64,000 nucleotides of DNA, from NCBI GenBank assembly GCA_028274465.1, contig CM051457.1:64108899-64172898 (forward strand), in the 5' to 3' direction. Numbering within the stretch: position 1 is the stretch's first letter; every line of letters begins with the position of its first letter. This stretch comes from Plantago ovata (Eukaryota > Streptophyta > Magnoliopsida > Lamiales > Plantaginaceae). This document shows positions 10,294-20,376 of the stretch, piece after piece. Below the pieces are notes generated by a model. The model was not told the origin of the DNA. It was given only the letters and a program-made list of their open reading frames with translations, and did no database searches. The position numbers and the translations under genes were made by a program.

Positions 10294-11539
10294 TGATGAA
10301 TGTGTATTTTACACTTTCATTTGAGTCTTTTTCACCTATTTTAGCTATCCTCTATGATAATTTAGCTATATTTTAGTGCATTTCATTAGAATAGTGTCAC
10401 GTTTCCCTTTAGTTTTTATTTTACAGGTTTTGGTTGAAAAACGAGGTTTTCCGGGCAATTATATTGAAGTAGACAAGGAATTGGTGTTCCAGAAGCCTAT
10501 TTGGAGTATCTGAAAGATTCCGGATAGGATTTGAAGTCTAGGGGTCGAATCTGGAGGCTAGAAGGCCACTAGAAGTCAGAAACCGAGTCCGAAAAGGGGA
10601 AGAAATCCAAAAACGCGTCGAAAACGCGTTCTGGGCCGAAAATTACTCCCGGGCGAATTGCCCGGGATGTGGGGCGAATCGCCCCACACCTGGCGAATCG
10701 CCGGTGTGTGGGGCCCTTCGCCCCTCACAATTCGTAGCCTATATATATTTGCTCAGTTTTTCTCCGTTTTTCATACTTTTCCAGACCTTTTCTCTCACCT
10801 TTCTCTGTAGTTTTAGGTAGGAATTCCCCAGAGCCTGTTCTGGGGGTTCTTAGCTTAGGAGATACTTTTTCTTAGCAGTTTGGAGCTTGTAAGATCGCGA
10901 TTCTTCGGAGATTGACAACCTTCGGTAACATTGTATCTTACAGTTTTTCTACTTATTTTTATATATCTTTCATCATGTTTTCATTCATTCGTGGTATGAT
11001 TTCTGTTGATTGCATGACAATTATGAGTAGCTAAACTTCTCGTTGGTGATAGTATGTGATTTCTTAGCGAAGGGTTGATAATTATGCTAATGGCTATATC
11101 GCGCATTATACTCTGAGTTATTGCTTTATTTCTCTATCTTCGTATTGTTTAATTATTATTGAACACAATTGGACAATTCATTGATCTCTTGATCTATCTA
11201 AATCTATATCTTCGTAGTGTTGAATAATTACAACTGGACAATTCATTGATCAAAGATCTCCATGCAAGACCGAGGAATTTATGCATGATTATTAACCCGT
11301 TATGCTTTGAATGACCATACTATCACCAATCTCCATTATCTGTTAAGAAAAACCTTTGCTAAATCGTCTGCTGTTTTATATTCTAAATTAGATTAGATAA
11401 AGCTAGTTATAGTCCTTAGAGATCGACACTCGAGGTTATTATACTGCTACACTACGATTTTCGTTGTAGTTGTGAATTGCCTTTGGCTAAATACAAATTT
11501 ATTTGATTGCTTGGAACCCGACAATCCAACGCATCATCA
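10294..11539 (+). repeat. 5' LTR of T
   Basis: It runs from TGATGAATG to CATCATCA. It contains a GC-rich set of palindromes at about 10645-10735 (GGCGAATCGCC-type modules), a TATATATA box right after them at about 10740, and two copies of a roughly 65-70 bp repeat (TATCTTCGTA...GGACAATTCATTGATC) at about 11143-11265. The primer binding site follows. Confidence 0.9.
10645..10747 (+). promoter_or_regulatory. LTR promoter region: GC-rich palindrome modules and TATA box
   Basis: The modules CCCGGGCGAATTGCCCGGG, GTGGGGCGAATCGCCCCAC and a bulged CACCTGGCGAATCGCCGGTG lie end to end in otherwise AT-rich DNA. They stop about 5-10 bases before TATATATA at 10740. The position just upstream of the TATA box suggests a U3 control element. 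The TATA assignment is by sequence only. Confidence 0.6.
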
Positions 11540-11542
11540 AAT

Positions 11543-11560
11543 TGGTGCCGTTGCCGGGGA
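11543..11560 (+). other. Primer binding site, tRNA-Asp type
   Basis: TGGTGCCGTTGCCGGGGA begins three bases after the LTR. It differs at one base from TGGCGCCGTTGCCGGGGA, the complement of the 3' end of plant tRNA-Asp and the site used by Athila/Tat-type gypsy elements. Confidence 0.85.
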
Positions 11561-11685
11561 CTATACTCCTTTTTTCTGTTTAATTTGTTTATATTTTCAG
11601 CATTCAATTCCTAGTTCTAGTAGTTTTTAGTTTTTCTATTTAATCTCTCTCTGATACTCATTTCCTAGTTTGTTACAGATAGTGT

Positions 11686-13844
11686 ATGCCACATACACGG
11701 TCTAGAGGAACACCGATTGCTGATTCAATTGCTGAGATCGACAGAGTCTACCACCAAAGAAGGCGACTACTTCAAAGGCGTGAACTAGAGGAAATAGAGG
11801 ATACCGATTTCTCTGAATCTCTACACAGTCTTTTCAAGGAAATCGACGGAATGGCAGAAGCTAGACCACTGAAAGCATGGGTTCAACCCTCCAAGGATCG
11901 TATGAGGGGACCGGCGATTGTTCTTTTGTCTGCAACTCGAGATCTGGAAATCAAGAACCACGCATTCCAACAACTTCCGAGGTTCTATGGCTTAGCAAGG
12001 GAAGATGTGATGGGGTACTTGCACGATATCGATGATTTCGTCAACCAACTCCCACGACCCGGAGCTGAAACAACAACGGATGAGTTGAGATGAAGGTTTT
12101 TGCTATGGGGCTTGGCGACAGAGCCAAGTCATGGTTGAGTTCTCTACCAGCAGGCTCGCTGGACACTTGGGAGAAGGTTTTTTCAGCTTTCATGGAAAAA
12201 TACTTCCCTCACACCTTGACTACCGCGCTAAAGGCGCAAATCACTGGATTCAAACAGGACTATGATGAGACCATTTACACCGCGTTTGAGAGGTTCCAAG
12301 ATCTCACGAACAAGTGCCCTCACCACGGTTTTGAGCTTTCTGACCTAGTCCAACACTTTTACAATGGACTAACCTTCGAGAACCAACAAGTGGTGAATTT
12401 CCAATGCCGAGGCAATATTTGGGAAGAAACCGCAGAAGCCGTCTGGGCAGTTTTTGAAAGGCTTGCTAAGGGTTCGCAGTTCAAGGACCCAAGAGCGATG
12501 GTTAGGAGACGAGGACCTGAAGCTCCACCTACTCAAGAAGCCCCTATGTATAGGGGGAATGGGGATCAATTCGAGTGCTTTACCAACGAATTGAAGCAAG
12601 TCCTCAAGAGCGCCACTGGAACAGCTGTTTCGAACGAAGTTTGCCGAATATGCAAGAACTATGGGCATGGAGCTCATATGTGTAGATCGGAGCTTGCGTA
12701 TGATGATGGCAACTGGGTTCAAGGAGGCGAAGAGGAAGCCTTTGCTACGGAGTTTGGTACTCAAGAAGCTAGCTACGGACAAGATGGTAGGAATCCTCGA
12801 GGTGGATTTTGGAGAAGAGGGTTCCAAAACAATCAAAGATATGCACCGGCTAGCCAAACTTATGGCCCTAACCAAGACCGTAGTAGGCTTAACTATGGTA
12901 ATGATCACTGCGAAAACCCCGCTCCAAAAGAGCAACCAAAGTCGAAGTCAGCTCAACTGATGGAAAACTTGCAAAAGATGGTTGATCACACCCAAAGTTT
13001 TCTCAAGTGTTATGAAGAAGATTCTGAGAAGACTAGGGCGAGGCTTGATAGGTTGGAAGAGAGCACTAGGCTTGCCCAGCAAAAGATGCAAGAGTTGATC
13101 GACCGAGGAGCAAGTAGGGAGCAAGGCAAGCTGCCTAGCAACACTGAGAAGTCGATGTCCATTACCTTGGTGGGTGATCTACCTGTTGAAATCACCATCA
13201 AGAAGGTTGCTAAGTGCGAGTGTTGCAAGGGGGAAGTTCCCCCACAGGCTAAGGAAGAAGAGAAGGACCTTGGTTCTGACGAGAGTGAAGAGGAGCAAGA
13301 GGATCCCGAGCCACTCCCTCAAAGTTTCGATGTTAAGGTCGGGATTGGTGAGCTTGAAAATGTCCGTGCCACACTAGACACGGGATCCTACTCTAATGTG
13401 CTCCCTATGAATGTGTTTGAGAAGAGTAGCCTTGGAAAACTATATGAGCATAAGGCTATTGTGCAATTGGCGGATGGATCCTTTGTGAGACCCGAGGGCG
13501 TTGTGAAGAATGTATTGGTCAAGATTGGTGAAACTTCTGTATACACCAATTTTGTAGTTATGCCGGCGTCTACACCTGGGACGGGGGATGTCGTTCTCTT
13601 GGGGCGAACGTTCTTGACTAAGCTACGCTCCGTGATAGACATCTACCGAAGGACTTGCACTATTGAGGTGGATGGCAAGCGACATGTGTTGCGAGCCATA
13701 TCTGATCCACCTGATCACTTCAATACTTCTCACACCATTAACTACTGTGGTCTTGCTGTCTATGTTCATTCTTATTCACAGGTTCGTGGCATGAGGAGAA
13801 GATCCATGAAGGGGAAGTCTAGTACCCTCAAGAAGAAGAGCTAG
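11686..13844 (+). pseudogene. gag: gag plus aspartic protease of element T, one frameshift
   Basis: Gag builds the particle; protease matures it. The first 135 codons (ATG 11686) end at a TGA overlapping an ATG at 12090; homology continues without a gap into the 584-codon second frame, so a single-base loss near 12091 splits one gene. Retrotrans_gag motifs follow (LGDRAKSWLSSLPAGS, WEKVFSAFMEKYFP, about residues 6-38 of the second part). The zinc knuckle CRICKNYGHGAHMC fits CX2CX4HX4C at about residue 184. A coiled-coil stretch then leads to a retropepsin-like domain with LDTGSYSNVLP and VVLLGRTFL. The frame ends with a basic tail. No RT follows. The overlap ATGA could permit coupled translation, but a simple lesion is more likely. 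Confidence 0.85.
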
Positions 13845-14582
13845 GCGCAAGAAGGAGTCGAGTCAAAGACTATAAACAATGGCGCTATCCGGGAGGCAAC
13901 CCGGAGTATTTATCGCTTTTTTACCGCTTTATTGCATGCATATCATTGTGTTTTATTTTATATTTTCGTATGTTTTTGGTTTCTCACGAGTTTCTTTGAG
14001 TACTATAGTTACAGGTACAAGTTTAGCTCTCACCTTAAATCCACTTTCGACATTCGGGACGAGCGACGACGTTCAGGTTTGGGGGGGGGGGGGTTATCGC
14101 TGGGTATTCGTATACTTGATTTGCTTATGATTACTCGTGAAACCTTTTGTTTGCATTTGCATTTGCACGTTTACCGCTTTCTTAGTATTTAGGTTGCATT
14201 CACTTCATTCATCCTAGGATAGTCTTGCATGTTTTATATGGAGTTTATTGCCAAATCTTTTGAACTTTTTTATTTGGTAGATCAACTAATTATGCTATTA
14301 ATCATATGCTTCATCTCTATGAATTTGTTTGAGGTTTTTCTCGCTTGACTTGTCACATATATGTATTGCACTTAGTTAAGCTTGGTAGTCTCGACATCAC
14401 TTAGTGGTGTTTTCTCTACTGCAGTTCACGAAGGCCTTTATAATAGGATAATGCATGTTAGGGTCTTATGGTTGTTTTCCCGAGTAATTATGTACCTAAG
14501 AGGCAAAAAGTCTTTACCATGCTTTGAGATTGCTAAATGCCTAGGAAGGAGGTAGTGCGAGATTGTGTGATCCTTTGTTTGC

Positions 14583-14604
14583 AACCTATTCTTCCGAATA
14601 GGTT
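14583..14604 (+). repeat. Hairpin 1 followed by TTTGGGGAG
   Basis: AACCTATTC and GAATAGGTT pair over nine bases with a 4-base loop. TTGGGGAGGGGG follows directly. The same arrangement recurs at 14698 and in element E at 63543 and 63657. Confidence 0.7.
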
Positions 14605-14697
14605 TGGGGAGGGGGTTACGCTATCGTTAGATTTGTTTTTCGTTTTTCAATTCTGTGTTGTGAGTTTATTTTTCCTTTCTCGTAAATTTTGTACTCC

Positions 14698-14719
14698 AAC
14701 CTATTCTTTCGCATAGGTT
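14698..14719 (+). repeat. Hairpin 2 followed by TTTGGGGAAG
   Basis: Same hairpin as 14583 with one mismatch (GCATAGGTT). The G-rich tail resembles the polypurine tract next to the 3' LTR (GGTTTGGGGAG at 15490). Confidence 0.65.
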
Positions 14720-14772
14720 TGGGGAAGTCGTTTGTGAGTCATTTTATTTCTTTTTCGTCGTGCTACTGCTGG

Positions 14773-14893
14773 CTAAAAAAATCGGAAAAAAGAAGAAAAG
14801 AAAAATTCCAGAAAAAAGAAAAAAAAACTGGAAAAGAAAAAAAAAAGGAAAAAAAAGGAAAGACCCCAAACAAGCAAAGAAGGGTCCAAAAAA
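14773..14893 (+). repeat. A/G-rich purine tract
   Basis: About 120 bases are almost entirely A and G, broken by a few TCC/CTGG/CCC motifs. The matching tract in E is at 63719-63855. The ORFs through it are lysine-rich artefacts of composition. Confidence 0.75.
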
Positions 14894-15489
14894 GCCAAAA
14901 ACCAGTTTAGCAAAGTGTTGTGTCTCATTTCCAATTCTTGTAATGTTCGTAATCTTGTTGTAATTTTCTATCTTTTCTTTTGTTTTTGAGTGTCATCTGT
15001 TCTAGACCACCCTTGTCCTGCCATTCAGGAAGTGGTGAATAGCTTAAGACTTTGTTTGAGAGACGGGTAGAATAGGGGAGTGTTATCTTTTTAGGGAACC
15101 CTCCTTCGTTTGATGAGAGCCAGTATTGGTTCGATCTCTTCGAGGAAAAGTCTTAACTTGGTGACCAGTAGTAAGTCCTCCGTTTCATAGGCACGGGACA
15201 ACCATTCGTATTCTAACATGTTTCATTACGTCGTCACTGACTAGGTCCAGGTAGAGAATGTTACGAGAGAATATCTTGTCTTGACCTAAGTGCTTATGAG
15301 AATGTGTATGACTCAATCGAGGCAATATTCAACCTATATTCATGTTATGATTCGTATGGTTTTTGTTCATATGTTTTTTGATAGATTCAGTAGATTAGTT
15401 CATTTCATTTGGCATGAGACTCCATTTTTTGTGTTGCATTGTTTTTTGCATTAGAGTCTAGCTTAGTTGCTTGAGGACAAGCAAAGGTT

Positions 15490-15503
15490 CGGTTTGGGGA
15501 GTT
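15490..15503 (+). other. Polypurine tract of element T
   Basis: GGTTTGGGGAGTT lies immediately before the 3' LTR start TGATGAATG. It is the expected plus-strand primer site; T bases interrupt it, as is common in this group. Confidence 0.7.
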
Positions 15504-16735
15504 TGATGAATGTGTATTTTACACTTCATTTGAGTCTTTTTCACCTATTTTAGCTATCCTCTATGATAATTTATCTATATTTTAGTGCATTTCATTAGAA
15601 TAGTGTCACGTTTCCCTTTAGTTTTTATTTTACAGGTTTTGGTTGAAAAACGAGGTTTTCCGGGCAATTATATTGAAGTAGACAAGGAATTGGTGTTCCA
15701 GAAGCCTATTTGGAGAATCTGAAAGATTCCGGATAGGATTTGAAGTCTAGGGGTCGAATTTGGAGGCTAGAAGGCCACTAGAAGTCAGAAACCGAGTCCG
15801 AAAAGGGGAAGAAATCCAAAAACGCGTTCTGGGCCGAAAATTACTCCCGGGCGAATTGCCCGGGATGTGGGGCGAATCGCCCGGTGTGTGGGGCCCTTCG
15901 CCCCACACAATTCGTAGCCTATATATATTTGCTCAGTTTTTCTCCGTTTTTCATACTTTTCCAGACCTTTTGTCTCACCTTTCTCTGTAGTTTTAGGTAG
16001 GAATTCCCCAGAGCCTGTTCTGGGGGTTCTTAGCTTAGGAGATACTTTTTCTTAGCAGTTTGGAGCTTGTAAGATCGCGATTCTTCGGAGATTGACAACC
16101 TTCGGTAACATTGTATCTTACAGTTTTTCTACTTATTTTTATATATCTTTCATCATGTTTTCATTCATTCGTGGTATGATTTCTGTTGATTGCATGACAA
16201 CTATGAGTAGCTAAACTTCTCGTTGGTGATAGTATGTGATTTCTTAGCGAAGGGTTGATAATTATGCTAATGGCTATATCGCGCATTATACTCTGAGTTA
16301 TTGCTTTATTTCTGTGATCTATCTAAATCTCTATCTTCGTATTGTTTAATTATTATTGAACACAATTGGACAATTCATTGATCTCTTGATCTATCTAAAT
16401 CTATATCTGCGTAGTGTTGAATAATTACAACTGGACAATTCATTGATCAAAGATCTCCATGCAAGACTGAGGAATTTATGCATGATTATTAACCCGTTAT
16501 GCTTTGAATGATCATACTATCACCAATCTCCATTATTTGTTAGGAAAAACCTTTGCTAAATCGTCTGCTGTTTATATTCTAAATTAGATTAGATAAAGCT
16601 AGTTATAGTCCTTAGAGATCGACACTCGAGATTATTCTACTGCTACACTACGGTTTTCGTTGTAGTTGTGAATTGCCTTTGGCTAAATACAAATTTAATT
16701 GATTGCTTGGAACCCGACAATCCAACGCATCATCA
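15504..16735 (+). repeat. 3' LTR of T
   Basis: It matches the 5' LTR closely. It lacks an 11-bp piece in the AAAACGCG repeat (about 15820) and about 18 bp where two GGCGAATCGCC modules have fused (about 15873). It ends CATCATCA at 16735, followed by the target duplication AGCAG. Confidence 0.9.
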
Positions 16736-16740
16736 AGCAG

Positions 16741-16919
16741 CGTATGAGCAAACTACTGATAAGTAAAATAAGCAGGAAAACTATAAATTTCCCCAAGTTA
16801 ACCCAAGTTCCGGTCTCAAATCCATCAATCATTTTTGTCTTCTGATCATTGAATGAGCAAATGATACATTGAAGAAACTGAAGCATGTTGGTTATTTTAT
16901 CATATCGAGGAGGGTCCAT
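16741..16919 (-). pseudogene. Small ORF with C-terminal membrane helix, split by element T
   Basis: The ATG at 16919 opens MDPPRYDKITNMLQF, and a hydrophobic run (FIVFLLILLISSLLI) lies near the end. The frame is interrupted at the T insertion. If T and one target copy are ignored, it would continue into 10293-10269 and stop at TAA 10269, giving about 67 codons. The frame is also open for about 18 codons upstream of the ATG. I do not recognise the family. It may be an exon remnant or chance; composition and the clean end are the only support. Confidence 0.25.
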
Positions 16920-17514
16920 TTTTTTAGAGCCCTTGTTAGCGTACCTAATTACGAAAGCAACCTTCTTTATTTAGCAATTACATTTTAGGCCAAAATGTTG
17001 ACCAAATCACTGTTCAAATATTGGATTAAAATGTAATTCTGAAACTAAGGGAGTTGATTTTGAGAATCACCCTCATAATGGCCACTAATAAGACATTTTC
17101 TCTATTGAAGAACATGAAATTATATGCTACAAATAATGAGATCAACTCTTTTTTATTTCTTTAGAAATGGGTGATCCAGACTCATACAATAAAAACGTAA
17201 CTAACGTGTAAATTGCAATTTGGTCCCTTAACTCAACGTCCCTCACGAAGTGGGTACTAACTATTTTTTTTCAGATACGGTTCCAAATACGCAAAATTCA
17301 CAATTTATACATATTTTGAGATGCGATTTTGGTCCCATAATTTTAATTTATTATTCATTTACCTTAATATTTTATATACTTCAAAACGACCCAAATAAAA
17401 GTTTAAAATGACACCAATTGTTTCAAATTATCCCAAAATACCCCACAATAGTTTCTAAAAAATAACTTATGGTTCAAAATGAAGAACACAAAAATTAATA
17501 ATAAGAAACTAAAA
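16920..17514. other. AT-rich spacer without recognisable genes
   Basis: No ORF or repeat family could be supported. The text GTAAATTGCAATTTGGTCCC near 17210 resembles phrases common at degenerate plant transposon ends, but no partner was located. Confidence 0.5.
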
Positions 17515-17745
17515 TTATAATATGGCAGGGCACCGCCGGAGATCCGATCTGGAGTTCCAGATCAGAGAAAAAATTTCTCTGCCCAGAGTGGGCGGAGCTG
17601 AATGTCTGCTCTGCTCACTCTGGGCGGAGCAGACTATTCCAATCTGGAGAAGTCCAATTCTGATGTGGAGAAGTTCAGATCGGAGCAGAAATTGCTCCGC
17701 CCAAAGTGGGCGGAGCCGCCAACTCTGGGCGGAGCAGTGCTGCAA
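17515..17745. repeat. GC-rich hairpin cluster built on GGGCGGAGC
   Basis: GGGCGGAGC occurs at least four times in about 170 bases, and its complement GCTCCGCCC sits opposite one copy, giving a 9-bp stem with a 5-base loop at about 17694-17716. Other units (GCTCTGCTC, TGGGCGGAGCAG) are partial palindromes. The surroundings are strongly AT-rich. The ORFs here are by-products of the repeat. Confidence 0.55.
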
Positions 17746-17789
17746 TCGCAGCTTTTTTTTTTACAATTTAAAAAAAAAATGAATTTTCT

Positions 17790-18745
17790 ACGTTTTACCT
17801 AAATTTTCAACTTGCACAAATATTTAACGGTGTTAAATTTTCCGTTAAACCTTTTTTTTTTTTTTTTCAAATTACACACAAACCTTTCATTAAAGTTTTC
17901 AAATTACACAAAATGGATCCATTATCCCAAAGTAAAGCTTTCAGACTCTCTAGACAAGATCGATTAATTAATCAACCAAACCATAACGCTAAGATTTGGC
18001 GATCTTAACTCACCAAAACAGAGCACAAGTCTCAGAAAATCATCATCATCATCCCAAACTCACCAATAATTAGAGGTCGATATATATGGGGTAATTGAGT
18101 GATTTATGTGTTATCATGTTTTAGAGCTTATGGAGGATGGTGCTGAAGCTAGTGATGAGTGAATACTCCGAAATAGATGGATGCAATTATGTAAATACAT
18201 CAACTTTCTACTTCTTCAATGCACCATGTAGTCTCTGTCATTGGAAAGAAAAATTAAAACCGTAACACTTCATGACAGGCTTGGCATTGGTTGGTTTTTA
18301 ACCAAACCATGACCTAATAAAAATGAATGGTTGGGTGTCCATAACCTGTTCAAGCCGTGGAGTAACTACGATCGAACCGTAACCATATGTTTAGTTTTAT
18401 GGTTTTGGTTATGGTTTCAAAACCAATAACTTAGATGGTCAACCATAACCATTCACGAGCCGTTCACTCCTCCAATTATCAGCCTGCCTGCCTCTTGCTG
18501 GAATGAACTTTCGCTAAGAATTGCTATATACTGCGCTGACAGAATACGTAATCTACTTGCAAGCTTTACGTGTTTGATGTTTTGAGTTTTATAATTAATC
18601 TCTATAGAATTTACTGTGTGGCTTCATATTTTTCAAAATTTGAAAAGTTTAATGAAAGGTTTGTGTGCAATTTGAAATAAAAAAGAAAAGGTTTAACGGA
18701 AAATTTAACACCGTTAAACGTTTGTGCAAGTTTAAAATTTTGGTA
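17790..18745. mobile_element. Degraded inverted-repeat element (MULE- or foldback-like)
   Basis: Arms of about 115 bp face each other. The left arm is about 17790-17905 (CTTGCACAAATATTTAACGG, TCCGTTAAACC, ACACAAACCTTTCATTAAA). The right arm is about 18635-18745 and contains their complements (GGTTTAACGGAAAATTTAAC). About 730 bp of single-copy DNA lies between. The right side continues with CTTCCCCCTAAACTTT-type phrases (reverse strand) typical of long plant terminal repeats. No transposase is seen. Confidence 0.5.
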
Positions 18746-19263
18746 AAAGGTTTCAGTGCAATTTGGAATAAAACAAAGGTTCAAGTGCATTATAAAAAAT
18801 ATCAAAAAGGTTTCGGTGCAAAATAAAAATTAGGGAAAGTGAACGTAGTCAAACGTTAGGGGGTAAAGTGCACAGATGATGAAAGTTTAGGGGGAAGTGT
18901 TTTTTTGCCATTACTTTAAATTAAGAAATTAGATTTTGTTCATACACACATCCATCAACATACAACTAAGTCAAATAAAATTACTTGTACCTTCTTGAAT
19001 TTTACTACCAAATAATAATATTTTTCACAAAGCTTCCTTTGCAGGGTTAACTACTCGGTTTGATTGAAAACAAAAGTTTATATGTGAGTGAGAATACATA
19101 AAATTTCTTTAATTTTGAATTAGATTTTACTAATACCTCCGATTTTAAATATATGTCATTTCAGACAATTCACCAGTATTAAGGAACAATAATTGCCCAC
19201 TATTTACATGTAACTAAAAGGTGTAATAATAATAAAGTAATCTAAAATATTATGGGTCAAATG

Positions 19264-19428
19264 TGAAGGAGTTTGTGAAGCCAAAAGAAGAAAGGGGCTG
19301 GGGACTAAAAAAACTTGGAGAATTTTAATTTGGCTTTGTTAGGAAGATGGTTGTGGCGAATTTGGAAAGGGGGGTTCTTTATGGATTAAGGTTCTAGAAT
19401 CAAAGTATGGGAAATTTTTGGATAATAT
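19264..19428 (+). pseudogene. LINE ORF2 remnant, 5' piece
   Basis: With one or two frame changes the plus strand reads FNLALLGRWLWRIWKGG and then LWIKVLESKYG, a pattern typical of the region just after the reverse transcriptase in plant LINEs. It breaks at the left target duplication of the Copia composite and resumes after 31886. Confidence 0.65.
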
Positions 19429-20376
19429 TGTTGGGAATTTTAGTAAATACGAATGAGCTTTCAATTCGTTCGTTGTATTGGTCTAAGGACGCCCAACACG
19501 GTTTCGTGATCTGTGTCACTAAAACGCATTAAGTCACTAAAATCCCTTGGGGTGAAAGAGTGATTAATGCATAAGTGAGTTGATCAATACTTGAATGAAT
19601 TAAGTCATTCATACACACATGGGTGAATGTTCCATTGTGCTAAAATTCGAGTTAAAGAGCAAGCGTATATCGAAAACCACTTGAAAATCCAAGTTTTGAG
19701 AAAAAGAACTCTTGAAGCAGCAAAGTTTATAGAATGATGCAGCATTGATATTGTGATATTGTCTAAACTTATTGGAAAGCTACTGTAAAGCTTCGCTGCA
19801 GCATTGATGTATAGAGCGCTGCAGCATTGATATCAAGTAAACGTCACCGCATCATTATGAAATGAATGCTATAGCATTGCCTTAGTGTTGATGTTGCAAA
19901 GATTTTACAGTGAGTTAGGAACCGCAATGTTGTAGCATTCATTTCATAATGATGCAGCGACGTTTACTTGATATCAGTGTTGCAACACTCTATACATCAA
20001 TGCTGCAGCGAAGATTTATAGTAGCTTTCGAGTAAGTTTAGACAATATCACAATATCAATGCTGCATCATTCAATAAACTTTGCTTCTTCAAGAGTTCCT
20101 TTTCTCAAAACATGGATTTTCAAGTGGTTTTTGATATACGCTTGCTCTTTAACTCGAATTTTAGCACAATGGAACATTCACCCATGTTTGTATGACTGAC
20201 TTAATTCATTCAAGTACTGATCAACTCACTTATGAATTAATCACCCTTTCACCCCAATGAATTTTAGTGACTTAACGCGTTTTAGTGACACACGATCAAG
20301 AAACCGTGTTGGGCGCCCATAGACCAATACAACGAACCAATTGAAAGTTCATTCGTATTTACTAAAATTCCCAACA
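19429..20376. repeat. Left palindrome of K: two head-to-head LTR 5' halves
   Basis: The plus-oriented arm is 19429-19878 and the minus-oriented arm 19926-20376, about 450 bp each. They are separated by a 47-bp spacer (19879-19925). Each arm ends at a copy of the 14-bp palindrome AATGCTGCAGCATT (19865-19878 and 19926-19939, each with one or two changes). Several GCAGCATTGATAT repeats lie in the arms. Confidence 0.85.

Larger units (their letters stand above)
13845..15503 (+). other. 3' noncoding region of element T
   Basis: This 1.66-kb stretch has only short chance ORFs. It holds a GC hairpin (CCGGGAGGCAACCCGG, about 13888), a G-run at about 14083, two AACCTATTC/GAATAGGTT hairpins, a long purine tract and the polypurine tract. 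From about 14150 it is closely matched by 63115-64000 in element E, so it is a conserved part of the family rather than random filler. Confidence 0.75.
10294..16735 (+). mobile_element. T: complete Athila/Tat-like gypsy element with gag-protease only
   Basis: Two LTRs (1246 and 1232 bp) both begin TGATGAATG and end CATCATCA. The 5-bp target duplication AGCAG sits at 10289-10293 and 16736-16740, so both ends of the insertion are intact. The internal part is 3964 bp: primer binding site, gag plus aspartic protease, then 1.66 kb noncoding DNA and a polypurine tract. No RT, RNase H or integrase motif is visible. It resembles the non-autonomous TR-GAG class. LTR divergence looks like a few percent by eye plus two small deletions in the 3' copy. 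Confidence 0.9.

Noticed and set aside
11543..11560. Possible tRNA gene near the primer site
   Set aside because: Only the 18-base 3'-end complement is present; no cloverleaf or internal promoter boxes.
14689..14963. Lysine-rich ORFs at 14689-14963 (and the reverse at 63720-63959)
   Set aside because: They are produced by the A/G-rich purine tract in noncoding DNA; no homology or start context.
17515..17802. Overlapping ORFs on both strands at 17515-17802
   Set aside because: They read through the GGGCGGAGC hairpin cluster and reflect its GC content, not a gene.
19429..20376. Left K palindrome as an independent foldback transposon
   Set aside because: Its arms are LTR 5' halves and the target duplication flanks the whole 12.45-kb block, not the palindrome.
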